A stretch of DNA of 64,000 nucleotides from Pseudomonas putida (GTDB lineage: Bacteria > Pseudomonadota > Gammaproteobacteria > Pseudomonadales > Pseudomonadaceae), in the NCBI RefSeq assembly GCF_004357765.1, contig NZ_SMTE01000011.1:124001-188000 (forward strand), given 5' to 3'. How positions within the stretch are numbered: position 1 is the stretch's first letter; each line of letters opens with the position of its first letter. Made by a program: the position numbers and the translations under genes. A model generated the notes under the pieces. That model ran no database searches and was not told the DNA's origin. It saw only the letters and a list, made by a program, of their open reading frames with translations. Below, piece after piece: positions 48,593-58,064 of the stretch.

Positions 48593-49249
48593 TCAAGCGC
48601 CTGCTTCGTTCTCCAGCAGCATGAACAGGCGGTACAGCACCACGGTGATGAACAGGCTGAGGAAGCCGTTCAGGCTGTTGAGCAGCAGTTCGATACCGGG
48701 AGCAGGCTCGGGGAACAGCGTCATCAGCAGGGCATCGATCAGCCACAGCGGCGCCAGCACTGCCAGCAGGCAGACCAGGATGCGCAGGAAGTGGCCGGTG
48801 GTCATACGTGCGCTTTCGCGCATCGCCTGTACCACCGGCAAGCCGCGCAGCACGACCAGATATTCGGCGAACACCAGGTTGATCATGATCCAGATGCCCG
48901 GAATGATCAGCAGGGCAAGGCCAGCGAGGATCAACAGGAAGCTGATCACCAGCAGCAGTACCAACGGCGCCCAGAGCTGGGCCGCGCGTGCCAGCAGGTC
49001 GCGCTTGGCGATGTCCTGGCCGTTGCTGCGGGTGTCGAGATAGAGGATCAGCGCGGCGTTGTACAGCGGGTACAACGCCAGGCCGACCAAGGTCGCGGCC
49101 GCCATCGCCGCGCGATCGCTCAGTTGGCCTTGCAGCAGTTGCGCGAGCAGGGACTCGAGCACGATCAGCGGCAGGCACAGGGTGATGATGGGGGTCAGGT
49201 GGCGGCTGAAGAAATTGAAGGAGTCGCGCAGAATGCTAAGCGGGTTCAT
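48593..49249 (-). CDS. YciC-family integral membrane protein
   Basis: A 218-residue protein starting MNPLSILRDSFNFFSRHLTP. Five or six hydrophobic segments include a long one at about 25-45, LLVISFLLILAGLALLIIPG, and a C-terminal pair. The amphipathic N-terminus and the PGIWIMINLVFAEYLVV block are typical of UPF0259/YciC. Function unknown. An ATG 24 nt upstream is possible. Lies 61 bp upstream of the EEP gene, so an operon is plausible. Confidence 0.85.
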   Translation of the reverse strand: MNPLSILRDSFNFFSRHLTPIITLCLPLIVLESLLAQLLQGQLSDRAAMAAATLVGLALYPLYNAALILYLDTRSNGQDIAKRDLLARAAQLWAPLVLLLVISFLLILAGLALLIIPGIWIMINLVFAEYLVVLRGLPVVQAMRESARMTTGHFLRILVCLLAVLAPLWLIDALLMTLFPEPAPGIELLLNSLNGFLSLFITVVLYRLFMLLENEAGA

Positions 49250-49403
49250 GGGTAGACATCGCATGACAGTCAAAACAGGGGCCTAACTTTAGCCCAGGGC
49301 GGTCATTTGCTGAAAAAACTTTCACCCTTCGGTTGATTGAATCCGGTGCCCAAGCGCCCCATCTTGACACTGTCCGATGTCCTGCTCCCCATGAGGTAGC
49401 CCC

Positions 49404-50174
49404 ATGAACACTGAAGAACAAACCCTGATCGACGGCCTGTTCGGCCGCATCAAGCAAGCCGAGGATCCGAGCCAGCCGCGTGACGCCCAGGCCCAGGCGC
49501 GCATCGAAGAACACCTGCGTCAGCAACCGGCCGCGCCGTACTACATGGCCCAGGCGATTCTGGTGCAGGAAGCTGCGCTCAAGCGCTTGGACGAACAGAA
49601 CAAGCAGCTCCAGGGCGAACTGGAGCAGGCCCGTGCCCAGGCCGAGGCCAGCCGGGGGCAGGCCAGCAGTGGTGGGGGTGGTTTCCTCTCCGGTCTGTTC
49701 GGTTCGGGCTCGCGCAGCCCGGCACCTGCGCCCCAGCCGCAATCCCAGTTCCAGGCCCCGCCGCCGCGTCCCCAGGCTACTGGCGGCGGCTGGCGCGAAC
49801 CCTCGGCCCCAGGCTACACCGCCCCCCAGGCACAACAGCCGGGCTTCGCCGCCGCGCCAGCCCGCGGCGGTGCCAGCAGCTTCCTCGGCGGTGCCATGCA
49901 GACTGCGGCTGGCGTGGCCGGTGGTGTGTTGCTGGCGCAGGGGATCAGCAGCTTGTTCAACCACCACTCGCAGCCCGAGGAAGTGGTCGAGGTGATCAAG
50001 GAAGAACCCGCGCCGGCCAGCGATAGCGGTGGCTGGCAGGACCAGAGCGGCCAGCAGCAGGTCGCCGACAATGGTGGCTGGGGCAACCAGGGTGGCTATG
50101 CCGACAGCGGCTACGACGCTGGCTATGATGGCGACGATGGCGGCTTCTTCTCCGACGACGACTCCTACGTCTGA
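49404..50174 (+). CDS. DUF2076 protein with disordered linker
   Basis: A 256-residue protein starting MNTEEQTLIDGLFGRIKQAE. The helical DUF2076 N-terminus (about 1-85) carries AAPYYMAQAILVQEAALKRL. A Pro/Gln/Gly-rich linker (about 90-155) follows, then a glycine-rich segment like a membrane-inserting helix (SSFLGGAMQTAAGVAGGVLL, about 158-177) and a very acidic Gly/Asp/Tyr tail ending DDDSYV. No signal peptide. The role is unclear. Divergent from the YciC-type gene. Confidence 0.85.
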   Translation: MNTEEQTLIDGLFGRIKQAEDPSQPRDAQAQARIEEHLRQQPAAPYYMAQAILVQEAALKRLDEQNKQLQGELEQARAQAEASRGQASSGGGGFLSGLFGSGSRSPAPAPQPQSQFQAPPPRPQATGGGWREPSAPGYTAPQAQQPGFAAAPARGGASSFLGGAMQTAAGVAGGVLLAQGISSLFNHHSQPEEVVEVIKEEPAPASDSGGWQDQSGQQQVADNGGWGNQGGYADSGYDAGYDGDDGGFFSDDDSYV

Positions 50175-50237
50175 TAGCTCTGGCATACTGCGGTCATTTT
50201 CAGGGGTGCGACGCGCCCCTTCTGCCGAGGTTGGGTC

Positions 50238-50717
50238 GTGAAGAAGATCGCGTTGTTCGCCGATGTGCAGAACCTCTATTACACCGTGCGCCAGGCGCAC
50301 GGTTGCCATTTCGACTACACCGCACTGTGGGCCGACGTCAGCCGTGAAGGGCAGATCGTCGAGGCCTTCGCCTATGCCATCGACCGCGGTGACAGCAAGC
50401 AACAGCAGTTCCAGCAGATATTGCGCAACCTGGGCTTCGAGGTGCGGCTCAAGCCGTTCATCCAGCGTAGCGATGGCTCGGCCAAGGGCGATTGGGACGT
50501 TGGAATCACGCTGGATGTGATCGATGCGGCCAGCCGTGTCGATCAGGTGGTGCTGGCCTCCGGCGATGGTGATTTCGACCTGTTGCTCGAGCGGGTGATT
50601 CAGCGTCACGGCACCGAGGCAGTGGTGTATGGCGTGCCGGGGCTGACGGCGTTGTCGTTGATACGTGCGGCCAGCCGTTATGTGCCGATCGAGGGGCGAT
50701 TGTTGTTGCGGCATTGA
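50238..50717 (+). CDS. NYN-domain (LabA/DUF88) protein
   Basis: A 159-residue single NYN (PIN-like) domain starting at GTG, MKKIALFADVQNLYYTVRQA. Conserved acidic residues of the metal-binding pocket appear as FADVQN, GDWDVGITLDVID and SGDGDFDLLL. Such proteins are predicted or shown to be RNases in some systems. 63 bp after the DUF2076 gene on the same strand. Confidence 0.85.
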   Translation: MKKIALFADVQNLYYTVRQAHGCHFDYTALWADVSREGQIVEAFAYAIDRGDSKQQQFQQILRNLGFEVRLKPFIQRSDGSAKGDWDVGITLDVIDAASRVDQVVLASGDGDFDLLLERVIQRHGTEAVVYGVPGLTALSLIRAASRYVPIEGRLLLRH

Positions 50718-50850
50718 GCTCTCTTGTGCCAATGATGACCCCACACTCCGGCAAAGTGTTTCGGTGTTTTTGCCCAGTTTTGTAACTTATTCCCAGGCAA
50801 CCTCCGCACTAAACTGGGGCACCTGTAAACGGACTTAGAGTGCCCTTGCC

Positions 50851-51762
50851 ATGCCTGCCTCCCGCCGCTTCCCGCTGTTGCTCATCGGTGCCTTTCTGGC
50901 CCTGTATCTGGTCTGGGGCTCCACCTACCTGTTCATCCGCATCGGCGTGGAGTCCTGGCCGCCGATGCTCATGGCGGGTGTGCGCTTCATGATTGCCGGC
51001 GGTCTGCTGTATGGCTTTCTGCGCTGGCGCGGGGTGCCGGCGCCGACCTGGCGGCAATGGCGGGCAGCGGGGGCGATCGGCTTTCTGCTGCTGAGCTGCG
51101 GCAACGGTGGCGTGACGGTGGCCGAACACGCCGGGGTCGCCTCGGGTGTGGCGGCCCTGGCCATCGCCACCGTACCGCTGTTCACTTTGCTGTTCGGTCT
51201 GTTGTTCGGCCACCGCAACTCGCCCTTGGAATGGGCAGGTATCGCCTTGGGCCTGGTCGGCATCGGCCTGCTCAACCTGGGCTCGAACCTGCAGGCCAGC
51301 CCTATCGGCGCGGCACTGATCCTGTTCGCCGCCGCGTCCTGGGCCTTTGGTTCGGTGTGGAGCAAATCTTTGCCGCTGCCCGCCGGCCCCATGGCCAGCG
51401 CCGCGGAAATGCTTGTCGGGGGCGCGGTGCTGCTGCTGGGCAGTGCCGTTTCGGGCGAGCGCATGACTCAGATGCCCAGTGCCGCTGGCTGGGGCGCGCT
51501 GGCCTATCTGGTGCTGTTCGGCTCGATCCTGGCGTTCAGCGCCTACATGTACCTGCTCAAGCACGTACGCCCGGCAGCTGCCACCAGCTATGCCTACGTC
51601 AACCCGGCGGTCGCGGTCCTGCTGGGGATCATTTTTGCCGGTGAGCAGATCGGCGCCGAGGAATGCCTGGCCATGGCCGTGATCATCAGCGCGGTGGTGT
51701 TGATCGGTCTGCCGCAATGGCGCCGGCCGCCGCAGCCGTTGGAAGGGGAAATCTGCAAGTAG
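50851..51762 (+). CDS. EamA/DMT-family exporter (YedA-like)
   Basis: A 303-residue inner-membrane transporter with ten predicted helices in two EamA repeats (about 10-140 and 150-285). The YedA-type opening is LYLVWGSTYLFIRIGVESWP, and the second repeat has AAASWAFGSVWSKSLPLP and ATSYAYVNPAVAVLLG. Substrates of this group are small metabolites, unknown here. The next gene rhlE starts 55 bp later. Confidence 0.88.
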   Translation: MPASRRFPLLLIGAFLALYLVWGSTYLFIRIGVESWPPMLMAGVRFMIAGGLLYGFLRWRGVPAPTWRQWRAAGAIGFLLLSCGNGGVTVAEHAGVASGVAALAIATVPLFTLLFGLLFGHRNSPLEWAGIALGLVGIGLLNLGSNLQASPIGAALILFAAASWAFGSVWSKSLPLPAGPMASAAEMLVGGAVLLLGSAVSGERMTQMPSAAGWGALAYLVLFGSILAFSAYMYLLKHVRPAAATSYAYVNPAVAVLLGIIFAGEQIGAEECLAMAVIISAVVLIGLPQWRRPPQPLEGEICK

Positions 51763-51817
51763 GGCAGGGCATTGCGGTAAACTTGCGGGCTTCGCTGAAC
51801 CCCCTGACGGTACCGAC

Positions 51818-53146
51818 ATGAATTTCGCCAAACTCGGCCTGATCGAACCCCTGCTGCAGACCTTGCAGCAGTTGGGCTACACCACCCCGACCCCGGTCCA
51901 GGCCCAGGCTATCCCCGCCGTGCTGGCCGGCCGCGACCTGATGGCCGCGGCCCAGACCGGCACCGGCAAAACCGCCGGCTTTGCCCTGCCGGTGTTGCAA
52001 CGTCTGGCGCTGGAGGGCGAGAAGGTCGCCAGCAACTCGATCCGCGCCCTGGTGTTGGTGCCGACTCGGGAATTGGCCGAGCAAGTCCATGCCAACGTCC
52101 GCGAGTACGCCGAGAACCTGCCGCTGAGCACTTACGCGGTATACGGTGGTGTCAGCATCAACCCACAGATGATGCGCTTGCGTCGCGGTGTCGATTTGCT
52201 GGTGGCAACCCCAGGCCGGCTGCTCGACCTGTTCCGGCAGAACGCCATCAAGTTCAACCAGGTCCAGATGCTGGTTCTCGATGAAGCCGACCGCATGCTC
52301 GACCTGGGCTTTGCCGAGGAATTGCAGGCGGTGTACGCGGCCTTGCCGCGCAAGCGCCAGACCTTGTTGTTCTCGGCCACCTTCTCGGAGCAGATCCGCA
52401 TGCTTGCCGGGCTTGCCCTGAATGACCCGCTGAGCGTCGAAGTCAGCCCGCGCAATGCCGCAGCCACGACGGTCAAGCAATGGTTGGTACCGGTGGACAA
52501 GAAGCGCAAGGCCGACCTGTTCTGTCACTTGCTGCGCAAGCAGCGTTGGCAACAGGTGCTGGTATTCGCCAAGACCCGCAACGGCGTCGACCAACTGGTC
52601 GAGCGCCTGCTGGGCGAGGGCGTGAATGCCGACGGTATCCATGGTGACCGTCCCCAGGCCACGCGCCAGCGCGCCCTGGACAGCTTCAAGGCGCGTGAGG
52701 TGCAGGTACTGGTAGCGACCGATGTAGCGGCCCGTGGTCTGGACATCGACGATCTGCCGCTGGTGGTCAACCTCGACCTGCCCATCGTCGCCGAGGACTA
52801 CGTGCACCGCATTGGCCGTACAGGCCGGGCGGGCAACAAGGGTGAGGCGATTTCGCTGGTGTGTGCCGATGAAGTGCAACTGCTGGCAGCGATCGAGATC
52901 CTGATTCGTCAGACCCTGCCGCGCCATGAAGAGCCGGACTTCATCCCCGACCATCGGGTGCCGATGACCGACGCCAGTGGTCAGGTGATCAAGAAGCCGA
53001 AAAAGCCCAAGAAGCCAAAGGAAAACAGCGCCAAGCGCGGTCTGGGGCGCTGGATGGACAGTGAAGAAAACGCTGCCCCAGCGCCGATCAAGGCGGTGCG
53101 CAAGGTGCCGAGCTTCAACAGCGGGCCGCGCAAGCGCAAGCCATAA
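51818..53146 (+). CDS. rhlE: DEAD-box RNA helicase RhlE
   Basis: A 442-residue cytoplasmic helicase. Q-motif FAKLGLIEP with PTPVQAQAIP, Walker A AQTGTGKTAGFALP (about 46-59), DEAD in MLVLDEADRMLDLGFAEE, SATF motif, VATDVAARGLDIDDLPLV and HRIGRTGRAGNKGEA. The C-terminal ~70 residues are a basic Lys/Pro tail (KPKKPKKPKENS) typical of RhlE and presumably RNA-binding. Members act in ribosome assembly and cold growth. Followed by a REP pair. Confidence 0.94.
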   Translation: MNFAKLGLIEPLLQTLQQLGYTTPTPVQAQAIPAVLAGRDLMAAAQTGTGKTAGFALPVLQRLALEGEKVASNSIRALVLVPTRELAEQVHANVREYAENLPLSTYAVYGGVSINPQMMRLRRGVDLLVATPGRLLDLFRQNAIKFNQVQMLVLDEADRMLDLGFAEELQAVYAALPRKRQTLLFSATFSEQIRMLAGLALNDPLSVEVSPRNAAATTVKQWLVPVDKKRKADLFCHLLRKQRWQQVLVFAKTRNGVDQLVERLLGEGVNADGIHGDRPQATRQRALDSFKAREVQVLVATDVAARGLDIDDLPLVVNLDLPIVAEDYVHRIGRTGRAGNKGEAISLVCADEVQLLAAIEILIRQTLPRHEEPDFIPDHRVPMTDASGQVIKKPKKPKKPKENSAKRGLGRWMDSEENAAPAPIKAVRKVPSFNSGPRKRKP

Positions 53147-53157
53147 GCGCTTGGCTC

Positions 53158-53242
53158 TGTGGGAGCGGGCTTGCCCGCGAAGAAGCCTCCGCGATGCATG
53201 GCACCGGCTACGCCGGTGTTCGCGGGCAAGCCCGCTCCCACA
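53158..53242. repeat. Inverted REP pair (BIME)
   Basis: TGTGGGAGCGGGCTTGCCCG at 53158 and its reverse complement ending at 53242 are head-to-head around a 39-bp spacer with an internal GCACCGGCTACGCCGGTG hairpin. It follows rhlE and could stop transcription. Confidence 0.85.
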
Positions 53243-53277
53243 ATTTTGAGCAAGGCTGTTGATCCAACTGGATCGCG

Positions 53278-54519
53278 TCAGCTTGTGGATCCCAACCACT
53301 CTGCCGCCGCTCGCCCTGCCCGCAATCCACTGGCAAAGCATGCGGTCAACAGATAGCCACCGGTCGGCGCTTCCCAGTCGAGCATCTCGCCAGCACAGAA
53401 CACGCCCGGCAGCGCCTTCACCATCAACCCCGCATCCAGCCCCTCGAAGCGCACTCCGCCGGCACTGCTGATCGCTTCGTCCAGGGGACGCGTGCGCACC
53501 AAAGTGATCGGCAGCGCCTTGATCGCCCGTGCCAGCGCCTGCGGGTCGGCGAAGGTCGGTGCATCGGTGAGCTCGCGCAGCAACCCCGCTTTGACCCCGT
53601 CGATCCCCAACTGGCCTTGCAGATGCTTGGCCATCGAGCGTGATCCACGTGGCTTGGCCAGCGCCTTGGCGATGTTGTCCACAGGCTTGTCCGGCAACAG
53701 ATCGAGCAGCAGCGTGGCATGCCCATCGCGGGCGATGGCATCGCGCAGCGGCGCCGACCAGGCGTACACCAGGCTGCCTTCGACGCCTTGGGCGGTGAGG
53801 ATGAACTCTCCTTTACGCGCAGGCATACCGGGCATGCCCAAGGCGATGTTCTTCAGCGGCGCCCCGGCGAACTTGTCGCGCAGCACAGTGCTCCAGCCCT
53901 GGACTTCGAAGCCACAGTTGCTGGGCCGCAATGGCGAGATATCCACAGCGCGTTCGGTCAGGAGCGGCTGCCAGGCGCCATCGGAGCCCAATCGCGTCCA
54001 ACTGCCGCCGCCCAAAGCAAGGACTACGGCGTCGGCCCGCACCTGCAGTTCGCCTTGTGGATAACTGATCCGCAAGCTGCCGTCGGCATTCCATCCGAGC
54101 CAGCGGTGGCGGGTGTGGATAACCACGCCGCTGTCGCGCAGGCGCTTGAGCCAGGCGCGTAGCAGCGGCGCCGCCTTCATGTCGGTGGGAAACACCCGGC
54201 CCGAAGTGCCGACGAAAGTGTCGATGCCGAGACCATGAATCCACTGGCGCAGGGCATCGGCATCGAAGTCGCGCAACAGAGCGTCGATCTCATCCTGACG
54301 CCCGGCGTAGCGCGCCTTGAATTGTGGATAACCTTCCGAATGGGTGATGTTCATGCCGCCTACACCGGCCAGCAGGAACTTGCGCCCTACCGATGGCATG
54401 GCGTCGAACACCTGTACCGCCAGGCCCGCCTGGGCCAATGCTTCGGCGGCCATGAGGCCGGCCGGGCCACCACCGATGACGACGGCCAGGGGAGGGGATG
54501 CGCGGTGAATTTCGGACAT
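53278..54519 (-). CDS. BaiN/HI0933-like FAD flavoprotein (TIGR03862 type)
   Basis: A 413-residue FAD protein. The dinucleotide fold starts at PPLAVVIGGGPAGLMAAEAL (about 8-27), then VGRKFLLAGVGGMNITHSEG (about 41-60), the C-terminal FAD block PLDEAISSAGGVRFEGLD and a closing CAGEMLDWEAPTGGYLLTAC. These match HI0933-like proteins of unknown substrate. I used the ATG at 54519 (MSEIHRASPP); the frame is open to 54549. Confidence 0.85.
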   Translation of the reverse strand: MSEIHRASPPLAVVIGGGPAGLMAAEALAQAGLAVQVFDAMPSVGRKFLLAGVGGMNITHSEGYPQFKARYAGRQDEIDALLRDFDADALRQWIHGLGIDTFVGTSGRVFPTDMKAAPLLRAWLKRLRDSGVVIHTRHRWLGWNADGSLRISYPQGELQVRADAVVLALGGGSWTRLGSDGAWQPLLTERAVDISPLRPSNCGFEVQGWSTVLRDKFAGAPLKNIALGMPGMPARKGEFILTAQGVEGSLVYAWSAPLRDAIARDGHATLLLDLLPDKPVDNIAKALAKPRGSRSMAKHLQGQLGIDGVKAGLLRELTDAPTFADPQALARAIKALPITLVRTRPLDEAISSAGGVRFEGLDAGLMVKALPGVFCAGEMLDWEAPTGGYLLTACFASGLRAGRAAAEWLGSTS

Positions 54520-54673
54520 GGGGGCGACAGGCTGTGGAAAAGACCGCACATTCTAGCCTAGCGCAGCCGTCGGAAGCACTGGTCAAAAAACGAACACTTC
54601 CCCGCAGGCCAGGCTGGACGAGGGCTGCAGGAGCTTTCACAGAGGTTATCCACAAGCGGTTCCACAGTCATTG

Positions 54674-55582
54674 TTAACAACCCACGACCCGTGCCGCGCT
54701 GTGGTGGAGGATGCCGTGACGCCGGGCCAATGCCTGGCGATCCTTGCTATAGCCTCCACCGATCACGCCGACCACGGGGATATCCCGGCCCAGGCAATGG
54801 CGCAGCACCTGTTCGTCACGTGCGGCCAGACCTTCGTCGGTCAGTTGCAGGTAGCCCAGGGCATCGTCCTTGTGCACGTCGACACCGGCGTCGTACAGCA
54901 CCAGGTCCGGGCGGTACAACGGCAGCAGGTAATTCAAGGCATCGTCCACCACCTTCAGGTAGGCGGCATCGTCCATGCACCGTGGCAGCGGTATGTCCCA
55001 GTCACTGTCGGCCTTGCGTGCCGGGAAGTTTTGCTCGCAGTGCAGCGACACGGTGATCGCCTCCGGCGTGTCGTGGAGAATGCGCGCGGTGCCGTCGCCC
55101 TGGTGCACGTCGCAGTCGAAGATCAGTACCCGGTGCACCCGTCCGGCTTCGAGCAGGTAGCGGCTGATCACCGCCAGGTCGTTGAAGATGCAAAAGCCGG
55201 CCGGATGGTCGTAGTGGGCGTGATGAGTGCCGCCAGCCAGATGGCAGGCGACGCCATGCTGCAGGGCCATCTCTGCGGTCAGCAGCGAGCCACCTACCGC
55301 GCGCACGGTGCGCCGGGCCAGCGCCTCACTCCAGGGCAGGCCGAGGCGGCGCTGGTCCTCGCGGGACAGCTCGCCGTTCATGTAGCGCTCGATGTAGTCG
55401 CGGTCATGGGCCAGGGCGAGGATGTCGTTGGGACAGATTTCCGGACGCAGCAAGTCCTGGTCGCTGACCAGCCCGCTGTCGACCAGGTGGTCGCGCAGCA
55501 GGCGGAACTTGTCCATGGGGAAGCGGTGCTCGGCGGGGAACTCCGGGCTGTAGTCGTCGTGGTAGATCAGCGGCAACGGCAT
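54674..55582 (-). CDS. Histone-deacetylase-like (class IV type) deacetylase
   Basis: A 302-residue Zn-dependent arginase/deacetylase-fold enzyme starting MPLPLIYHDDYSPEFPAEHR. Active-site elements visible: GGTHHAHYDHPAGFCIFND (tandem His and the loop), FDCDVHQGDGTARIL (metal Asp/His) and LYDAGVDVHKDD. Substrate is likely a small acetylated metabolite or a protein lysine; not determinable here. The frame extends upstream to 55660, but the MPLPLIYHDD start fits the family. Confidence 0.88.
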   Translation of the reverse strand: MPLPLIYHDDYSPEFPAEHRFPMDKFRLLRDHLVDSGLVSDQDLLRPEICPNDILALAHDRDYIERYMNGELSREDQRRLGLPWSEALARRTVRAVGGSLLTAEMALQHGVACHLAGGTHHAHYDHPAGFCIFNDLAVISRYLLEAGRVHRVLIFDCDVHQGDGTARILHDTPEAITVSLHCEQNFPARKADSDWDIPLPRCMDDAAYLKVVDDALNYLLPLYRPDLVLYDAGVDVHKDDALGYLQLTDEGLAARDEQVLRHCLGRDIPVVGVIGGGYSKDRQALARRHGILHHSAARVVGC

Positions 55583-55681
55583 GGGGTGTTCGCAACGTGG
55601 GGCCAGCGCTGATCTTGCCATGGTCGCGGTATAGCCTGCCAACTGCATGATGGCAGGCATCGGTTCGCTGGTGCGGGCAGC

Positions 55682-56368
55682 CTAGCGACCGACGCTGGCC
55701 AGTACCCGCCGCCAGTCGGGCTCGTTGAGGCGGCCGAGAATCCGCGTCTTGCCGGTGGCATCGACGGAGACGAACAAGGCGCTGGCATAGCCGCTTTCAC
55801 GCTCGCCCCCGGCCACGCCCTGGGAGCGCTGGAAGTGATCGATGCAGCCGTTGTGGGTCACCAGCACCAGATTATGCCCGGCCCGTTTGTGCGCCAGGGC
55901 TTCGCTGGCGAACTGGCGGTCGCAGTTTTCCAGCCAGTCTTCGCTCGCCACGTGCTGGCCGAGGATGAAGTGCGCGGTTTGCCGGGTACGCAGTTTCGGG
56001 CTGCTGATCAGGTCGGCGCCGGACAGCCCGAGTTGCTGCAAGCCTTGACCGACCCGCGATGCCGCTTGGCTGCCGGCCACGGTGATGCCGGTGGCGTCGT
56101 CCAGGCAGGGGCCCGGTGCGCTGTCGCAGCGCTCGGCATGGCGGATCATCACGATCACCGCGCCCTCGGCCCAGTCCTGCAACAGGCCGCTGTCACTCAA
56201 TTGCTGTTCGTTGCCAAGGTCCACGATGTGCGTCCTCGTCGCCAGCCAGGTGGTCAACGCCGCCACGACCATGCACAGGCCGAGGACGGCACCGAGGGCC
56301 TTGCGTGACAGCCGTCGCTTGCGCCGCAGGCGGATGGCCGAATGACCCAGGGTGGTGCTTGGTAGCAT
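55682..56368 (-). CDS. Membrane-anchored histidine phosphatase
   Basis: A 228-residue protein starting MLPSTTLGHSAIRLRRKRRL, with GGAG 10 bp before the ATG. A transmembrane anchor lies at about 26-44 (LGAVLGLCMVVAALTTWLA), then a histidine phosphatase domain. The phospho-His is in VIVMIRHAERCD (about 72-83), the second His in LVLVTHNGCIDHF. The fold resembles the Ais/PmrG lipopolysaccharide core phosphatases, a possible but unproven role. Upstream ATGs extend the frame to 56614 but overlap the opposing gene's promoter. Confidence 0.8.
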   Translation of the reverse strand: MLPSTTLGHSAIRLRRKRRLSRKALGAVLGLCMVVAALTTWLATRTHIVDLGNEQQLSDSGLLQDWAEGAVIVMIRHAERCDSAPGPCLDDATGITVAGSQAASRVGQGLQQLGLSGADLISSPKLRTRQTAHFILGQHVASEDWLENCDRQFASEALAHKRAGHNLVLVTHNGCIDHFQRSQGVAGGERESGYASALFVSVDATGKTRILGRLNEPDWRRVLASVGR

Positions 56369-56532
56369 GCAGGACTCCAATGGCAGGCAATGATTGGCTG
56401 GCATTGTGAGAAGGCTGCTGTCGGAGCCCGGTGAAGGCCCTGTGAAAATTGCATTGCATTGGCAGGGTTGGGTGAAAGTGCGGCGTGCGCCTACGCTGTA
56501 GACTGAGCCACCGTAAAATCGGAGCACGCCCG

Positions 56533-57105
56533 ATGAGCCCCATCCTCGAACTGCACAGTGCCCGCCTGTTGCTGCGCCAATGGCAGGATGACGACCTGCG
56601 GGAGTTCGCGGCAATGTGCGCCGATCCGCAGGTGATGCGGTATTTTCCAGCGCCTCTGACGCGCCTGGAAGCGGCGGCGCTGATCGGTCGCATCCGCGGT
56701 CATTTCAGCGAGTACGGTTTCGGTCTTTGGGCCTTGGAGCGGACCGACAGCGGCGCCTTCATCGGCATGACCGGGCTGCTCAACGTCAACTTCGACGCGC
56801 CGTTCGCGCCGGCGGTGGAAATCAGCTGGCGTCTGGCCCGGCGTCACTGGGGCCTTGGCTTCGCCAGCGAGGCGGCCTGGACCTGCCTGCGTTGTGCTTT
56901 CGCCCAATTGCGCCTGGACCAAGTGGTGTCGTTCACTACCCAGAGCAACCTGCCCTCGCAGAAAGTCATGCAGGCCATTGGCATGGTCCAGGACCCCGAT
57001 GGCAGCTTCGAGCACCCGCGCCTGCCCACGGGCCATCCGCTGCGCCCCCATGTGCTCTATCGAATGGACCGCCCGCACTGGGAACAGACCCTGCGCACTG
57101 AATGA
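56533..57105 (+). CDS. GNAT acetyltransferase (RimJ/RimL type)
   Basis: A 190-residue acetyltransferase beginning MSPILELHSARLLLRQWQDD. Motif A is present as ISWRLARRHWGLGFASEAAW (CoA pyrophosphate loop), followed by VSFTTQSNLPSQKVMQAIGM, typical of Acetyltransf_3 enzymes that use amino acid or peptide amines. Target unknown. ATG at 56533 preferred over upstream starts on family alignment. 89 bp before tesB. Confidence 0.87.
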   Translation: MSPILELHSARLLLRQWQDDDLREFAAMCADPQVMRYFPAPLTRLEAAALIGRIRGHFSEYGFGLWALERTDSGAFIGMTGLLNVNFDAPFAPAVEISWRLARRHWGLGFASEAAWTCLRCAFAQLRLDQVVSFTTQSNLPSQKVMQAIGMVQDPDGSFEHPRLPTGHPLRPHVLYRMDRPHWEQTLRTE

Positions 57106-57194
57106 GCCACCATGCGTGGCGCCAATGACAAATTCTGTATCATTCGTTTCTGTGAGCGCAGTAGAGCTGTGATGCCTAGCGAGGAGAACTTCCA

Positions 57195-58064
57195 ATGAGT
57201 CATGTGCTGGACGACCTGGTCGACCTGTTGAGCCTGGAGTCGATCGAGGAAAACCTGTTCCGTGGGCGCAGCCAGGACTTGGGCTTCCGCCAACTGTACG
57301 GTGGTCAGGTACTGGGCCAGTCGCTGTCGGCGGCCAGTCAGACAGTCGAGGATGCGCGCCATGTGCATTCGCTGCACGGCTATTTCCTGCGCCCTGGCGA
57401 TGCCACCTTGCCGGTGGTGTACTCGGTCGACCGCGTGCGTGATGGCGGCAGCTTCAGCACCCGCCGGGTGACCGCGATCCAGAAGGGCCAGACCATTTTC
57501 ACCCTCAGCGCGTCGTTCCAGTACGACGAAGAGGGCTTCGAGCACCAGGCGCAAATGCCCGACGTGGTCGGCCCGGAAAACTTACCGACCGAGGTCGAGC
57601 TGGCCCAACCCATGGCCCACCTGCTGCCCGAGCGGATCCGCGACAAAGTGCTGTGCGCCAAGCCGATCGAGATCCGCCCGGTGACCGAGCGCGACCCTTA
57701 CAACCCCAAGCCTGGCGACCCGGTGAAGTACGCCTGGTTCCGCGCCGACGGCGTGCTTCCGGATGTACCGGCGCTGCACAAGTACCTGCTGGCCTACGCA
57801 TCCGACTTCGGCTTGCTGACCACTTCGCTGCAACCCCACGGCAAGTCGGTTTGGCACCGCGACATGCAGATCGCCAGCCTCGACCATGCCCTGTGGTTCC
57901 ACGGCGACCTGCGTGCCGACGACTGGCTGCTGTATGCCACCGACAGCCCTTGGGCCGGCAATGCCCGCGGTTTCTGCCGCGGCAGCATCTTCAACCGCGC
58001 CGGCAAACTGGTGGCCTCGTCGACCCAGGAAGGCCTGATCCGTCATCGCAAGGACTGGGCATGA
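57195..58064 (+). CDS. tesB: Acyl-CoA thioesterase II
   Basis: A 289-residue double hot-dog thioesterase that hydrolyses medium and long acyl-CoAs. TesB hallmarks are NLFRGRSQDLGFRQLYGGQV (about 19-38), VHSLHGYFLRPGDATLPVVY and, in the second half, SLDHALWFHGDLRADDWLLY, with the catalytic Asp in SLDH. A good SD (GAGGAG) precedes the ATG. Overlaps the HAD gene by 4 bp. Confidence 0.95.
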   Translation: MSHVLDDLVDLLSLESIEENLFRGRSQDLGFRQLYGGQVLGQSLSAASQTVEDARHVHSLHGYFLRPGDATLPVVYSVDRVRDGGSFSTRRVTAIQKGQTIFTLSASFQYDEEGFEHQAQMPDVVGPENLPTEVELAQPMAHLLPERIRDKVLCAKPIEIRPVTERDPYNPKPGDPVKYAWFRADGVLPDVPALHKYLLAYASDFGLLTTSLQPHGKSVWHRDMQIASLDHALWFHGDLRADDWLLYATDSPWAGNARGFCRGSIFNRAGKLVASSTQEGLIRHRKDWA